The notes: a model not told the origin generated them from the letters alone. A DNA stretch of 64,000 nucleotides from an uncultured Prevotella sp. (GCA_900315635.1 OMZV01000011.1:1-64000), one strand, 5' to 3'; shown: positions 16,528 to 26,031, numbered from the stretch's first letter. Program-made: numbers and translations.

Positions 16528-18027
16528 TTAGTTTCTAAATTTGTTTATACAATCTATGTAAGCTTCAACTGAGGCAGTGACAATGTCGGTGTCGGCACCG
16601 AATCCATAGTAGACATGACCGTTGTACTCGACCTGCATGTGAACCTTACCAACATCGTCGGAACCCTTGTCGATAGCCTGAATGGTGAACTCCTTAAGGG
16701 TCATATTCTTGGTGATGATTCGCTTCAGAGCCTTGATGGCGGCATCAACAGGACCATTACCCGAGGCACATTCCTCAAACTTCTGACCTGCAATATCGAG
16801 ACCGATAGAAGCAACGCTCTTGACACCCTTACCGGTAGTAACCTGCAGATAGTCGAGCTTGACGGCATGTTCGGCAGCTGTGTCGGCACCGGCAAGCATC
16901 AGAATATCATCATCGGTGACCTCTTTCTTCTTATCGGCAAATTCAAGGAACTTCTTATAAATCTTATCGAGCTTGTTCTCGTCCTTGATGTCGACACCGT
17001 TAATCTCAAGACGGTACTTAAGAGCCGCACGACCGGAGCGGGCTGTAAGAACGATAGAGTTGTCGTCGATACCCACATCCTTCGGGTTCATAATCTCGTA
17101 GGTCTGTGCATTCTTCAGCACTCCATCCTGATGGATACCCGACGAATGAGCGAAGGCATTACGTCCGACGATAGCCTTGTTAGGCTGGACAGGCATGTTC
17201 ATCAGTGAAGAGACCATGCGTGATGTATTGTAAATCTTAGTTGTATTGATATTGGTGTCGATTCCGAGGTTCTTATGGCACTTCAGAATCATGGCTATCT
17301 CCTCAAGGGCGGTATTTCCTGCACGCTCACCTATTCCGTTGATTGTCACCTCAACCTGACGGGCACCATTGATTACGCCCTCAAAAGTATTGGCTGTAGC
17401 CATACCAAGGTCGTTGTGGCAGTGGGTAGATATTTGCGCTTTCTCAATGCCATCGACATGCTCCATGAGGTACTTAATCTTATTGCCATACTCCTGTGGG
17501 AGACAATAGCCTGTGGTATCAGGGATATTGACTACGGTAGCACCTGCCTTGATAACAGCCTCAATGACACGGGCAAGATACTCATTGTCGGTACGACCTG
17601 CGTCCTCGGCATAGAACTCTACATCCTCGACGTACTTCTTGGCATACTTAACGGCGCGGACTGCCCACTCGAGAATCTCCTCACGGTTGGAGTTGAACTT
17701 ATATTTAATGTGGCTGTCGCTGGTTCCGAGTCCTGTGTGTATGCGCTTGCGCTTAGCGTACTTAAGGCTGTCGGCAGCAACGTCAATATCCTTTTCCTTG
17801 GCACGTGTCAGGGCGCAGATGGTAGGCCACGTTACTGCCTTGCTTATCTCGACAACCGAATTGAAGTCGCCGGGACTTGAGATTGGGAATCCTGCTTCAA
17901 TAACATCTACACCAAGCTGCTCGAGCTGTTTTGCTACCTGAATCTTTTCGACAGTGTTCAGCTGACATCCCGGAACTTGTTCGCCGTCGCGGAGTGTCGT
18001 GTCGAAAATGTAAAGTCTCTCACTCAT
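16528..18027 (-). CDS. leuA: 2-isopropylmalate synthase
   Basis: A 499-residue enzyme, first committed step of leucine synthesis (2-oxoisovalerate plus acetyl-CoA). The DRE motif [15 protein letters not shown] is at the N-terminus and the metal-binding [14 protein letters not shown] near residue 203. The C-terminal LeuA regulatory domain is complete, so leucine feedback inhibition is expected. It heads the operon; expression is likely set by the leader peptide and attenuator at 18069-18209. Confidence 0.96.
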   Translation of the reverse strand: MSERLYIFDTTLRDGEQVPGCQLNTVEKIQVAKQLEQLGVDVIEAGFPISSPGDFNSVVEISKAVTWPTICALTRAKEKDIDVAADSLKYAKRKRIHTGLGTSDSHIKYKFNSNREEILEWAVRAVKYAKKYVEDVEFYAEDAGRTDNEYLARVIEAVIKAGATVVNIPDTTGYCLPQEYGNKIKYLMEHVDGIEKAQISTHCHNDLGMATANTFEGVINGARQVEVTINGIGERAGNTALEEIAMILKCHKNLGIDTNINTTKIYNTSRMVSSLMNMPVQPNKAIVGRNAFAHSSGIHQDGVLKNAQTYEIMNPKDVGIDDNSIVLTARSGRAALKYRLEINGVDIKDENKLDKIYKKFLEFADKKKEVTDDDILMLAGADTAAEHAVKLDYLQVTTGKGVKSVASIGLDIAGQKFEECASGNGPVDAAIKALKRIITKNMTLKEFTIQAIDKGSDDVGKVHMQVEYNGHVYYGFGADTDIVTASVEAYIDCINKFRN

Positions 18028-18068
18028 ATCTGTATTGTTTTAACCTTGTTTTCCTATGTGTAAATATC

Positions 18069-18104
18069 AAAAAAGCCTTTCACACTGCGGAAGTGGGAAA
18101 GGCT
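18069..18104 (-). terminator. Attenuator (terminator) of the leucine operon leader
   Basis: On the minus strand AGCCTTTC (18104-18097) pairs with GAAAGGCT (18081-18074), an inner CAC/GTG stem extends it, and a run of six T follows. It lies between the leader peptide stop and leuA. The segment at 18102-18087 can instead pair with 18151-18137 inside the leader ORF: GCGGAAGTG with CACTTCCGC over nine perfect pairs, plus AAGG with CCTT. That would disrupt the terminator. Confidence 0.88.
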
Positions 18105-18125
18105 CTATGTATCACATACGTCAAG

Positions 18126-18209
18126 TTACATGCACACCTTATCACTTCCGCCCACCCTACGCAGTCGAATGTTAATAATAATGCTTAGCAAACTTGAAAT
18201 ATTCTTCAT
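18126..18209 (-). CDS. Leucine operon leader peptide (branched-chain residues)
   Basis: A 27-codon ORF, too short for usual gene callers: MKNISSLLSIIINIRLRRVG then GSDKVCM. Ten residues are Leu, Ile or Val, including Leu-Leu followed by Ile-Ile-Ile near the start. The ATG is 23 bp past the -7 box and the stop is 22 bp before the attenuator stem. The 5' arm of the antiterminator lies in the last codons, so a ribosome reaching the stop would cover it (termination), while one stalled at the Leu/Ile codons would leave it free (readthrough). This is the classical arrangement of amino-acid attenuators. Confidence 0.85.
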   Translation of the reverse strand: MKNISSLLSIIINIRLRRVGGSDKVCM

Positions 18210-18231
18210 ACTTTTATCTTGTTATCGGTTG

Positions 18232-18263
18232 CAAAATTAAACAATTAAAATGATATAACCAAA
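18232..18263 (-). promoter_or_regulatory. leuAp: Promoter of the leucine operon leader
   Basis: On the minus strand TTTGG (18263-18259) and TAATTTTG (18239-18232) are about 19-20 bp apart, a full Bacteroidetes promoter placed just before the leader peptide. Confidence 0.85.
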
Positions 18264-18368
18264 TAATCTATTACTTTTTTAAGAATAATTCTTCTAAATT
18301 GCAATATAAGCGCAGTTTATGATATGAAACATCATTACACGCATTGCAAATAACGGCTAAACGCATCG

Positions 18369-18456
18369 TAAAAGATGCCTAAATAGATTGTAAAACGGTA
18401 TCTTTTACGTCCTAATTGGGTATCTTTTAGAGGCTAAAAGATGCCCAATTAAAAGC
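18369..18456. repeat. 22-bp-period repeat array, four units
   Basis: Four 22-bp units begin at 18369, 18391, 18413 and 18435, in perfect register. Each is a 17-bp core plus a 5-bp variable spacer. Cores: TAAAAGATGCCTAAATA (reverse), TAAAACGGTATCTTTTA, TAATTGGGTATCTTTTA (forward), TAAAAGATGCCCAATTA (reverse). Spacers: GATTG, CGTCC, GAGGC, AAAGC. It occupies the 386-bp gap between the leu leader and rpmA. The rest of that gap (18264-18368, 18457-18534) shows no ORF or promoter I can support. Confidence 0.9.
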
Positions 18457-18534
18457 CGTCTGATTATCAATGGGTTAGAAAGTACATTTCCGGCATGATA
18501 AGAATGATAAAATATTGACCCTATAAACGGCAGA

Positions 18535-18560
18535 AGCCTGCTCCCGGGTGGGAACAGGCT
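18535..18560 (-). terminator. Hairpin after rpmA
   Basis: AGCCTG-c-TCCC-gggt-GGGA-a-CAGGCT forms a two-part stem 36 bp past the rpmA stop. There is no long T-run, so termination efficiency is uncertain. Confidence 0.6.
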
Positions 18561-18595
18561 CCTATGTTTGTTTGGAATAGTTGTTTTGTTTTGAG

Positions 18596-18883
18596 TTAAG
18601 CCTCAGGTGCTGTCTTAGCGGCATACTCCTCAGCGGAAAGTACAGAGACTGTGCTCTTGTTGAACTTACCCTTGTGGAAGTAAACAATACCGTCAGTAAG
18701 AGCATACAGAGTATCATCCTTGCCCTGAGCTACATTCTCGCCTGCGAAGTGCTTGTTACCGCGCTGACGGACGATGATGTTGCCGGCAGTGATCTTCTGA
18801 CCGCCCCAAATCTTCACACCTAAACGCTTTGAAGCTGACTCACGACCGTTACGTGAACTTGTCTGACCTTTCTTATGTGCCAT
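18596..18883 (-). CDS. rpmA: 50S ribosomal protein L27
   Basis: A 95-residue ribosomal protein of the large-subunit peptidyl transferase region. The sequence starts [23 protein letters not shown] without the cleavable N-terminal extension known from some Firmicutes. GNIIVRQRG and [13 protein letters not shown] follow. The last ten residues ([11 protein letters not shown]) are an Ala-rich tail longer than in E. coli. It follows rplU by 16 bp. Confidence 0.97.
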   Translation of the reverse strand: MAHKKGQTSSRNGRESASKRLGVKIWGGQKITAGNIIVRQRGNKHFAGENVAQGKDDTLYALTDGIVYFHKGKFNKSTVSVLSAEEYAAKTAPEA

Positions 18884-18899
18884 TTCGTGTCCTCCTTTT

Positions 18900-19217
18900 T
18901 TAAGCGTTAATTGATTTGATTTCTACCTGAGTGAAGTGGGTGCGATGACCGTTCTTCGTGCGTGAATCCTTACGTCTCTTCATCTTGAAGACAACAACCT
19001 TGTCGCCCTTAACGAGAGGATTAACAACCTCAGCTACTACTTTTGCACCATCAACAGTCGGTGCGCCTACTGTGACTGTTCCGTCGTTGTCAACGAGCAG
19101 AACCTTGTCAAACTCAACAGTCTTGCCTTCCTCGGCATCTTTGATGTGGTTGACGAAGAGCTTCTTGCCCTCCTCAGCCTTGAACTGCTGACCGTTAATT
19201 TCTACAATTGCGTACAT
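18900..19217 (-). CDS. rplU: 50S ribosomal protein L21
   Basis: A 105-residue protein: [20 protein letters not shown] at the N-terminus, and [23 protein letters not shown] at the C-terminus ([12 protein letters not shown] quoted as the key part). It binds 23S rRNA and is co-transcribed with rpmA, the usual order. The 5' leader contains two small GC-rich hairpins. Confidence 0.97.
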   Translation of the reverse strand: MYAIVEINGQQFKAEEGKKLFVNHIKDAEEGKTVEFDKVLLVDNDGTVTVGAPTVDGAKVVAEVVNPLVKGDKVVVFKMKRRKDSRTKNGHRTHFTQVEIKSINA

Positions 19218-19243
19218 TATTTATTATTGTAAAACGGGTTTCA

Positions 19244-19270
19244 CCGCCAGGCGGCAGGAGCATCACCTGC
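19244..19270 (-). promoter_or_regulatory. GC-rich hairpins in the rplU 5' leader
   Basis: On the minus strand GCAGG-(7 nt)-CCTGC (19270-19254) is followed directly by CCGCCTGGCGG (19254-19244). They lie between the promoter and the rplU start, where ribosomal protein autoregulatory leaders occur. Structure only; the family is not assigned. Confidence 0.45.
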
Positions 19271-19303
19271 GCTTTTTCGAGCCCATACGGCATAAATCGG
19301 GTG

Positions 19304-19334
19304 CAAAGGTACTAATTTTTGGCATAACAACAAA
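19304..19334 (-). promoter_or_regulatory. Promoter of rplU-rpmA
   Basis: TTTG (19334-19331) and TACCTTTG (19311-19304) on the minus strand with exactly 19 bp between them. The 5' leader would be about 80 nt. Confidence 0.85.
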
Positions 19335-19382
19335 ATAAAAAATGCAAAAATTACATGTCTGACAGGGCATTAGCCGCATTGG

Positions 19383-21914
19383 TTACCTTACCAAGTTCAA
19401 GTTCATTATGCCTATAACGACATCATTGGATAATGTTTTGAGGGTCAGGGCCTTTATCTTCCGACGTCTGTCGGCTGGCATAGTGATATGGACAGGCTTG
19501 TCTTCCGGAAGCCAGTTGTAAGGATTGACAAGGAAAAGTGACGATTGCGAACCGTCTGAATAGGTCAATTTAAGCACCCCGTTGGCTATATGGCTTTGCA
19601 TCCAATTGGTCGTGCCAAACAGTGTTATGTCTAGTCTTTCTGCCTTCTTGTCAACGGGAATAACCACACTGTCCGGATAGTTGTCCCACAAGGATGTATA
19701 GACAACCCGTGAAGAATCGGTCAGCGTTGGCTTATAATCAGTTGAGCACCAGTCTCCTGCGCCTTGAACAGGCAGTTCGAGTGTGGTTACATCGGGGCGT
19801 GGCGACATATACCTATTATTATATAGGTCACAGACACGGGCATTGTAATATGTGTCAAGGTTTACCGGACAGGACTTACCGGATTTTGTATATACATTAT
19901 TTATATAGTAACCTTTGGAGTCAGCAACCGGTTTAAAAGCCGGAGTCTGTCGGACGGAATCGACAATTATCTGCAAATGCTGCGGAAAATTCCGGACTAC
20001 ATCATAGACTCCCCTGCTCTTGCTATACTTATAAGAAATGTAAGGGAGACTGACTGACACTGAGTCCCACGACTCGGGGAATCCCGGACGGATATAGCAT
20101 TTCCCGTCAATGGCGTCAGGTACTATGCCGAACAATCCCTCGACAATGGCACGGGATGCTATACCGATGCAATCGGCAAAGTCGCGATAGCATTCGCCCC
20201 GGTGTTCATCCTCAGTTAGAAGTTGGCCGTAATTGCCGGGGCTATGACCATAGACCATATTGTCAAGCATGGTATTCCGAAGCAATTCATAGCCACGCTG
20301 TTTCTCGCCAGCCTCGAAGAAGGCGAGGGCAAGATGGTAATTCTCTGCCGCGGCAACGTTGTTTATGCTCCATGCGTAAGGCTGCCAGTCGGATGTGCGA
20401 TAGACATAGCCGCCCCAAGAGGTCGGGACTTTCAGTTTGTCTATACTTGCGAAATCGATTGGATTAAGGATTCCTTCGTCTATAGGGGTATAGTATGACC
20501 ATAGAGCCGCATCATTGTGGACCCGGCGAAGCCCCATTTTATCCTTATACTCAGCCCAATGGCTCAGACTGTCGACCCATAGTTGACGGTTCATTGCCTT
20601 CAAAATGGCATCAGCCTCAGCCTGATACGGCTTGTCATCCTCGCCTATCAGCCGTGCTATCTTCGCAGCAAGAAGGTTAGCCCGATAGTTGTATGCCGAC
20701 GAATGGGTCACGGCTCCGCCATTATAATAGAGTGCATCCGACGCCCATATACAGGCGTAAGCGTCATAAAGGTGGTCGCCATCGGGGTCGAAATTGCGTT
20801 TCTCCCATTCCAGTGAACTCTTTATGACATGCCACATCTTACGCATGTAAGCCGTGTCGGCATCGAACTGGAAGTGCCAAAGCAACTCGTCGATGTAGAC
20901 CAAGTTCATGTCATAATGGTTCAACTTGCGGTTCGAGGTGATATAACCATTAGAGTACATTTGGGTTCCCCACCGTTTTTCGGCTCTAGCGAGGTTCTTC
21001 GAAGAGTCTTGCGTTGGATGAGGGAAAATCGGCGGGACGTCTTTTATCTGTTCATTGGAATAATAGTCGAAATGCCTCCGGGCTCTGTCACGCCAGCCCA
21101 GCACATCTCCTATATATGCGCCTCGCCAACCCGGCAGCTCTGTTCGCCATCCGACAGCACCGTGGCGGAATGTCCTGCCGTCCCAAATACCATTGGCAGC
21201 AAACGGAAGGGCATTTACAGCGGCATTAATCAGCGAATCGGGGGTATTGACATTGATTGTCGACAGACTCTGTTTTGCCTTTAATGCGTTAGAGTATTCG
21301 TCTATCGAGACCAATGTAAGTGAGTCAGTGCCAATGAGTTTTATCACAAATGGAGTACTTGGCATTGTGCCGAAATTATATTCTTCCAACTTCCTTGCGG
21401 GGTCGAAAGAATCGGCAGAGTCTAAGCCCATATCGCCATTGCGTTTCATCTTCGGGTTCTTTACCACACTGATTACGGCTTTCAATGTCGGGGTATCATC
21501 GTGATAACGAGGGAAGAAGGCGAACAATGCTCCGTCGGTATTAAGTAGTGGCTCGACATCGATGATTGTTCCCCACCCTGTCTCTATATAAGATCGACAG
21601 CCATTAGCATACTTCGACAAGCAATCCAATGAATCGAGAGGCACTTCTCTGCCGTAAGCATTCAAGTAGAAACGGATGTTCCGTTTGACTTTCTTGGTGT
21701 AGACGCCAAATATCGGGCGGTCGGAGGTCTCTATCCTATAGCCGGAGGTTCCACAATAAAGTGCTCGGGTGTATTTGTTTGCGCCGTTAAAGCATTCGAA
21801 TCCATTGCCGTCGATAGTGTACTGAGGTTTGACTGAATTCTGGGCAAACAAAAAAGAAGGCATGAGAAATGCCAACAACAATAATACATTATTATATATG
21901 TCAGACTTTCTCAT
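19383..21914 (-). CDS. DUF4450-like exported (alpha/alpha)6-barrel glycosidase-like protein
   Basis: An 843-residue secreted protein with signal peptide (LLLLAFLMPSFLFAQ). It resembles Bacteroidetes DUF4450 proteins. The central region has features of clan-type (alpha/alpha)6 glycoside hydrolases: WDGRTFRHGAVGWRTELPGW, FDPDGDHLYDAYACIWASDA (GDHLYDAY), SSAYNYRANLLAAKIARL, YRDFADCIGIASRAIVEGLFGI. Beta-rich regions lie on both sides. Acidic residues in these motifs are candidate catalytic residues. I cannot assign a substrate. It is the last gene of an operon after the kinase/RapZ fusion (12-bp gap). Confidence 0.7.
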   Translation of the reverse strand: MRKSDIYNNVLLLLAFLMPSFLFAQNSVKPQYTIDGNGFECFNGANKYTRALYCGTSGYRIETSDRPIFGVYTKKVKRNIRFYLNAYGREVPLDSLDCLSKYANGCRSYIETGWGTIIDVEPLLNTDGALFAFFPRYHDDTPTLKAVISVVKNPKMKRNGDMGLDSADSFDPARKLEEYNFGTMPSTPFVIKLIGTDSLTLVSIDEYSNALKAKQSLSTINVNTPDSLINAAVNALPFAANGIWDGRTFRHGAVGWRTELPGWRGAYIGDVLGWRDRARRHFDYYSNEQIKDVPPIFPHPTQDSSKNLARAEKRWGTQMYSNGYITSNRKLNHYDMNLVYIDELLWHFQFDADTAYMRKMWHVIKSSLEWEKRNFDPDGDHLYDAYACIWASDALYYNGGAVTHSSAYNYRANLLAAKIARLIGEDDKPYQAEADAILKAMNRQLWVDSLSHWAEYKDKMGLRRVHNDAALWSYYTPIDEGILNPIDFASIDKLKVPTSWGGYVYRTSDWQPYAWSINNVAAAENYHLALAFFEAGEKQRGYELLRNTMLDNMVYGHSPGNYGQLLTEDEHRGECYRDFADCIGIASRAIVEGLFGIVPDAIDGKCYIRPGFPESWDSVSVSLPYISYKYSKSRGVYDVVRNFPQHLQIIVDSVRQTPAFKPVADSKGYYINNVYTKSGKSCPVNLDTYYNARVCDLYNNRYMSPRPDVTTLELPVQGAGDWCSTDYKPTLTDSSRVVYTSLWDNYPDSVVIPVDKKAERLDITLFGTTNWMQSHIANGVLKLTYSDGSQSSLFLVNPYNWLPEDKPVHITMPADRRRKIKALTLKTLSNDVVIGIMNLNLVR

Positions 21915-21926
21915 GCCTTCTTTTCT

Positions 21927-23474
21927 TTACTTTGACTTAGCGGGAAGGATTTGGTGGATGCCCTGCTCACGATGGGTTATCTCCACTTCTATTCCATATT
22001 TCTTGTTTATGTGCTCGGCAAGGTGCTGGGCTGAATAGACAGAACGGTGCTGTCCGCCGGTACAACCGAAGCAGAACATCAACGAGGTAAAGCCCCGCTG
22101 CATGTAGCGTTCGACGTGATGGTCGGCAAGCTGATAAACCGGTTTGAGGAATTCTACTATCTCGCCATCGTCCTCAAGGAAGCGGATGACAGGTTCGTCG
22201 AGTCCTGTAAGTTTCTTATAAGGCTCATAACGACCCGGGTTATGAGTACTGCGGCAATCGAAGACATAGCCTCCGCCATTGCCGCTAGGGTCTTCAGGGA
22301 TTCCTTTCCTATAAGAGAAACTGTAGACGTGAACCACCAGCGGACCTTTGCCATCATATTTTGAGAATCTTGCCGGACCGTCCAATGGATTGGCTTTATA
22401 GACATCATTGACGGCTGTCTTGAATCCGTCGGCACGCGATTTAGCCGGTTGCTCAATGACAGCGAACTGTGGCAGTTCGGTCAGGCGGCGCAACATGTCC
22501 ATCATGTACGGGTAAGGGAAGATGCGCTGGTCCATCTTCAGCAAGTCACGCAGGTTCTGGATTGCGGGAGGAATGGAATCGAGGAAGTGCTTCTTGCGCT
22601 CGAAATATCCTCGGAAACCGTATGCTCCCAATACTTGGAGGGTACGGAAGAGCACAAACAGAGCCAGACGGCCGGCGAAATGGCGGACACTCGGCACTTC
22701 GGTATAGTGTGAAAGGCTTTGGTAATATTCATAGACGAGTTCCCGACGGAGCTTGAATGAATACTTGGCACTTGCCTGCCAGAGGAAAGAAGCCACATCA
22801 TAGTAGTAAGGTCCTTTCCTTCCGCCTTGGAAATCGATGAAGTACGGGTTGCCATCCTTGTCGACCATGATGTTACGTGCCTGGAAATCACGATAGAGGA
22901 ATGACTCCATCGGCTCGGAAGTAAGGTCTCGGGCAAACATGCGGAAGTTGGCTTCGAGCTTCAACTCATGGAAGTCGAGCTCGGTTGCCTTCAGGAAGCA
23001 ATACTTGAAATAGTTGAGGTCGAAGAGCACGCTGTTCATATCGAACTCCGGCTGAGGGTAGCAGTTCGACCAGTCTAGTCCACGGGCTCCGCGAATCTGT
23101 ACGTTTGGCAACTCACGGATTGCCTTCTTCAAGAGTTCCTGCTCGTGCAGATTGTAACGTCCGCCAGCCTCACGACCGCCACGGATGGCGTCATAAAGTG
23201 ACACTGTTCCCAAGTCGGTTTGCAGATATCGGGTCTCATCATCGCTGACTGCAAGGATATGCGGCACTGGCAGCTGACGTTGAGTAAAGTGTTTGGCGAG
23301 GTAGACAAAGGCGTGATTCTCGTCCCGGCTTGTTCCAATGACGCCTATAACACGGCTTCCATCGTCAGCCCACAGGCGGTAATACTGACGGTTGCTACCC
23401 TGACCGGGCAGTTTCTCTATATCTTTAGGCTCATGCCCACTCCACCTTTTATATAATTCGACAAGTTGTTTCAT
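21927..23474 (-). CDS. Sugar-kinase-like (APH/AmgK) domain fused to RapZ C-terminal domain
   Basis: A 515-residue two-domain cytoplasmic protein. Residues about 1-330 are an aminoglycoside-phosphotransferase-fold kinase resembling AmgK (GQGSNRQYYRLW nucleotide loop; catalytic YRDFQARNIMV; metal-binding YFIDFQGGRKGPYYYDVAS). Residues about 375-515 are a RapZ C-terminal domain (VHVYSFSYRKGIP, GGYVFDCRSTHNPGR, CFGCTGGQHRSVYSAQHL). AmgK phosphorylates cell-wall amino sugars and the RapZ C domain senses glucosamine-6-phosphate in E. coli, so a link to amino-sugar supply is plausible. The N-terminal P-loop half of RapZ is replaced by the kinase. Its ATG overlaps the preceding stop (ATGA). Confidence 0.85.
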   Translation of the reverse strand: MKQLVELYKRWSGHEPKDIEKLPGQGSNRQYYRLWADDGSRVIGVIGTSRDENHAFVYLAKHFTQRQLPVPHILAVSDDETRYLQTDLGTVSLYDAIRGGREAGGRYNLHEQELLKKAIRELPNVQIRGARGLDWSNCYPQPEFDMNSVLFDLNYFKYCFLKATELDFHELKLEANFRMFARDLTSEPMESFLYRDFQARNIMVDKDGNPYFIDFQGGRKGPYYYDVASFLWQASAKYSFKLRRELVYEYYQSLSHYTEVPSVRHFAGRLALFVLFRTLQVLGAYGFRGYFERKKHFLDSIPPAIQNLRDLLKMDQRIFPYPYMMDMLRRLTELPQFAVIEQPAKSRADGFKTAVNDVYKANPLDGPARFSKYDGKGPLVVHVYSFSYRKGIPEDPSGNGGGYVFDCRSTHNPGRYEPYKKLTGLDEPVIRFLEDDGEIVEFLKPVYQLADHHVERYMQRGFTSLMFCFGCTGGQHRSVYSAQHLAEHINKKYGIEVEITHREQGIHQILPAKSK

Positions 23475-23665
23475 TGCTGTTCTTCGTTATTTCGGTTAGC
23501 CTTTTCTTTTAGTTTTTCGTCCAGTTGCTGTAAGAAATAATCAACTACAAACAGCAACAGCATAATACCAAGCGACATAAAGAAAGACTCGGTGATGCAA
23601 TATATACCTCCCATAAGCAAAAAGAAGAACAGAGCATGCTTCCAATCGAGCTTAATTCGTTTCAT
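23471..23665 (-). CDS. Small two-span membrane protein
   Basis: A 64-residue protein with two hydrophobic stretches (ALFFFLLMGGIYCITESFF and LGIMLLLFVVDYFLQ) and a charged C-terminal tail (LDEKLKEKANRNNEEQQ). It is not recognised. It leads the kinase/RapZ and DUF4450 operon and is coupled to the kinase by a 4-bp overlap. It has a strong promoter of its own. Confidence 0.75.
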   Translation of the reverse strand: MKRIKLDWKHALFFFLLMGGIYCITESFFMSLGIMLLLFVVDYFLQQLDEKLKEKANRNNEEQQ

Positions 23666-23690
23666 CTGTACAATATATTTATTTTACCTA

Positions 23691-23721
23691 CAAAAGTACT
23701 GAAAAACGCTTTGAAACCAAA
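23691..23721 (-). promoter_or_regulatory. Promoter of the membrane peptide-kinase/RapZ-DUF4450 operon
   Basis: TTTG (23721-23718) and TACTTTTG (23698-23691) on the minus strand, spaced by 19 bp. It is divergent from hppA. Confidence 0.85.
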
Positions 23722-23760
23722 AAAATTATTGTTTTATTAATAAATAATAAATATTTTCAC

Positions 23761-23768
23761 TACATTTG
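23761..23768 (+). promoter_or_regulatory. -7 box of hppA
   Basis: TACATTTG 53 bp before the hppA ATG. The upstream region is AT-rich without a clear TTTG element. Confidence 0.6.
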
Positions 23769-23820
23769 CAATCGAAAACCAAAAACTATATAGCAATTAA
23801 ACCTAACTATTTGAAGAGAT

Positions 23821-26031
23821 ATGTGTAATATTCCAATTGTTTTCTGGCTTGTGCCTATTGCGTCGGTGTGCGCATTGGGTATGGCATGGTACTTCTTTAA
23901 GACCATGATGAAAGCCGATGAAGGTACACCAAGGATGAGAGAGATTGCTGAGTATGTCCGTAAGGGCGCTATGGCTTATCTGAAACAACAGTACAAAGTG
24001 GTGCTTATCGTGTTCATTGTACTGGCTATTATCTTCGCTATTATGGCTTACGGATTCAACGCCCAGAACCCGTGGGTTCCGTTCGCTTTCCTTACCGGTG
24101 GTTTCTTTTCAGGTCTTGCAGGTTTCTTCGGAATGAAGACTGCTACGTATGCAAGCGGTCGTACTGCCGAGGCTGCACGCCAGGGACTGGACAAGGGGCT
24201 GAAAATTGCATTCCGCTCAGGCTCAGTAATGGGTCTGGTTGTTGTAGGACTGGGACTGCTCGACATCGCTATTTGGTTCCTGATTCTCAATGCTTTCTAT
24301 GACGGGAAGATGCCAATGAACGAAATGCTTATCACTATTACTACCACAATGCTGACGTTCGGCATGGGTGCTTCAACCCAGGCTCTGTTCGCCCGTGTAG
24401 GTGGCGGTATATATACTAAGGCTGCCGATGTTGGTGCCGACCTTGTTGGCAAGGTTGAGGAGAATATTCCGGAGGATGATCCGCGTAATCCGGCTACAAT
24501 CGCCGATAATGTAGGTGATAACGTTGGCGACGTTGCAGGAATGGGTGCTGACTTGTATGAGAGTTATTGTGGAAGTGTTCTCAGTACTGCGGCTCTCGGA
24601 GCAACAGCATTTGCGACATCAACCGTTGAGGGTATGCAGCTCCGTGCCGTCATCGCACCAATGATTATTGCGGCTGTCGGTGTGTTCCTGAGTTTGATAG
24701 GAATATTCCTCGTCCGCACAAAGGATGGTGCTTCGATGAAGGATTTGCTGCATTCATTGGGACTGGGGACTAACACTGCGGCTATACTTATTGCTGTCGC
24801 TACGTTCCCAATACTCTATCTGCTTGGCATTGACAACTGGGTCGGTGTAAGTTTCTCTGTCATTTCAGGACTTGCTGCCGGTGTCATAATTGGTCAGGCT
24901 ACAGAGTATTATACATCACAAAGCTATAAACCGACCAGGGAAATATCTGCAGCTTCGAAGACTGGAGCAGCCACCGTTATTATAAAAGGTATAGGAACGG
25001 GAATGATTTCAACATGCATTCCAGTCCTTACTATATCCGTTGCCATTATGCTTAGCTATCTCTGTGCCAATGGCTTTGACATGTCGATGAGCGCAGAGTC
25101 TATACAGCATGGTCTTTATGGAATCGGAATTGCAGCCGTTGGTATGCTCTCAACACTGGGTATAACACTTGCTACTGATGCTTACGGACCTATCGCTGAC
25201 AATGCCGGAGGTAACGCTGAGATGAGCGAACTGGGAGAAGAAGTCCGCAACCGTACTGATGCGCTCGATGCTCTTGGCAATACAACGGCTGCCACCGGTA
25301 AGGGATTCGCCATTGGTTCGGCAGCTCTTACAGCCTTGGCTTTGCTTGCTTCCTATATCGAAGAGATTAAAATTGCCATGCATCGTGTAGGCGAGACAAT
25401 GACAAACGTTCAAGGCGATGTCATCGATGCAGCCCAGGCAACCATTCCAGACTTCATGAATTTCTTCCAGGTTAACCTCATGAACCCGAAGGTTCTTGTA
25501 GGCGCTTTCATTGGAGCAATGGCAGCATTCTTGTTCTGCGGTCTCACAATGGGTGCTGTTGGACGTGCAGCTGGGAAGATGGTAGAGGAAGTTCGCCGTC
25601 AGTTCCATGAGATAAAGGGTATCCTTGAAGGCAAGGCAACTCCTGACTATGGCCGCTGCGTTGAGATTTCAACACAGAGTGCACAGCATGAGATGATTAT
25701 TCCGTCACTGTTGGCTATAGTTATTCCAATACTAGTTGGACTAATCCTCGGTGTAAGCGGCGTCTTGGGACTGCTTGTCGGTGGTCTCGCTGCCGGATTT
25801 ACATTGGCTGTCTTCATGGCAAATGCCGGTGGTGCATGGGATAATGCTAAGAAATATGTTGAGGAAGGACACTTTGGAGGTAAAGGCTCTGAATGCCACA
25901 AAGCGACTATCGTTGGTGATACCGTGGGCGATCCGTTCAAAGATACATCCGGACCTTCACTCAATATTCTTATAAAGCTTATGTCGATGGTCAGCATTGT
26001 AATGGCGGGATTGACAGTAGCTTGCATGTAA
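23821..26031 (+). CDS. hppA: Membrane-bound pyrophosphatase (PPi-driven cation pump)
   Basis: A 736-residue polytopic enzyme, about 16 membrane segments, coupling PPi hydrolysis to Na+ or H+ export. The catalytic signatures are [11 protein letters not shown] (about 208), [21 protein letters not shown]-type loop ([16 protein letters not shown]), and [28 protein letters not shown] carries Ala where K+-independent enzymes have Lys, so it should be the K+-dependent type; that class is usually Na+-pumping. The PPi-dependent phosphofructokinase at 56.6 kb shows the same use of PPi as energy currency. Confidence 0.95.
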   Translation: MCNIPIVFWLVPIASVCALGMAWYFFKTMMKADEGTPRMREIAEYVRKGAMAYLKQQYKVVLIVFIVLAIIFAIMAYGFNAQNPWVPFAFLTGGFFSGLAGFFGMKTATYASGRTAEAARQGLDKGLKIAFRSGSVMGLVVVGLGLLDIAIWFLILNAFYDGKMPMNEMLITITTTMLTFGMGASTQALFARVGGGIYTKAADVGADLVGKVEENIPEDDPRNPATIADNVGDNVGDVAGMGADLYESYCGSVLSTAALGATAFATSTVEGMQLRAVIAPMIIAAVGVFLSLIGIFLVRTKDGASMKDLLHSLGLGTNTAAILIAVATFPILYLLGIDNWVGVSFSVISGLAAGVIIGQATEYYTSQSYKPTREISAASKTGAATVIIKGIGTGMISTCIPVLTISVAIMLSYLCANGFDMSMSAESIQHGLYGIGIAAVGMLSTLGITLATDAYGPIADNAGGNAEMSELGEEVRNRTDALDALGNTTAATGKGFAIGSAALTALALLASYIEEIKIAMHRVGETMTNVQGDVIDAAQATIPDFMNFFQVNLMNPKVLVGAFIGAMAAFLFCGLTMGAVGRAAGKMVEEVRRQFHEIKGILEGKATPDYGRCVEISTQSAQHEMIIPSLLAIVIPILVGLILGVSGVLGLLVGGLAAGFTLAVFMANAGGAWDNAKKYVEEGHFGGKGSECHKATIVGDTVGDPFKDTSGPSLNILIKLMSMVSIVMAGLTVACM

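Noticed and set aside
18369-18456. Possible CRISPR array
   Set aside because: The repeats are 17 bp in mixed orientation and the spacers only 5 bp, and no cas genes are present. The same holds for the arrays at 33.4 and 42.8 kb.
18535-18560. GC-rich hairpin after rpmA as part of the 22-bp repeat array
   Set aside because: Its sequence and spacing do not match the core; it is a separate hairpin.
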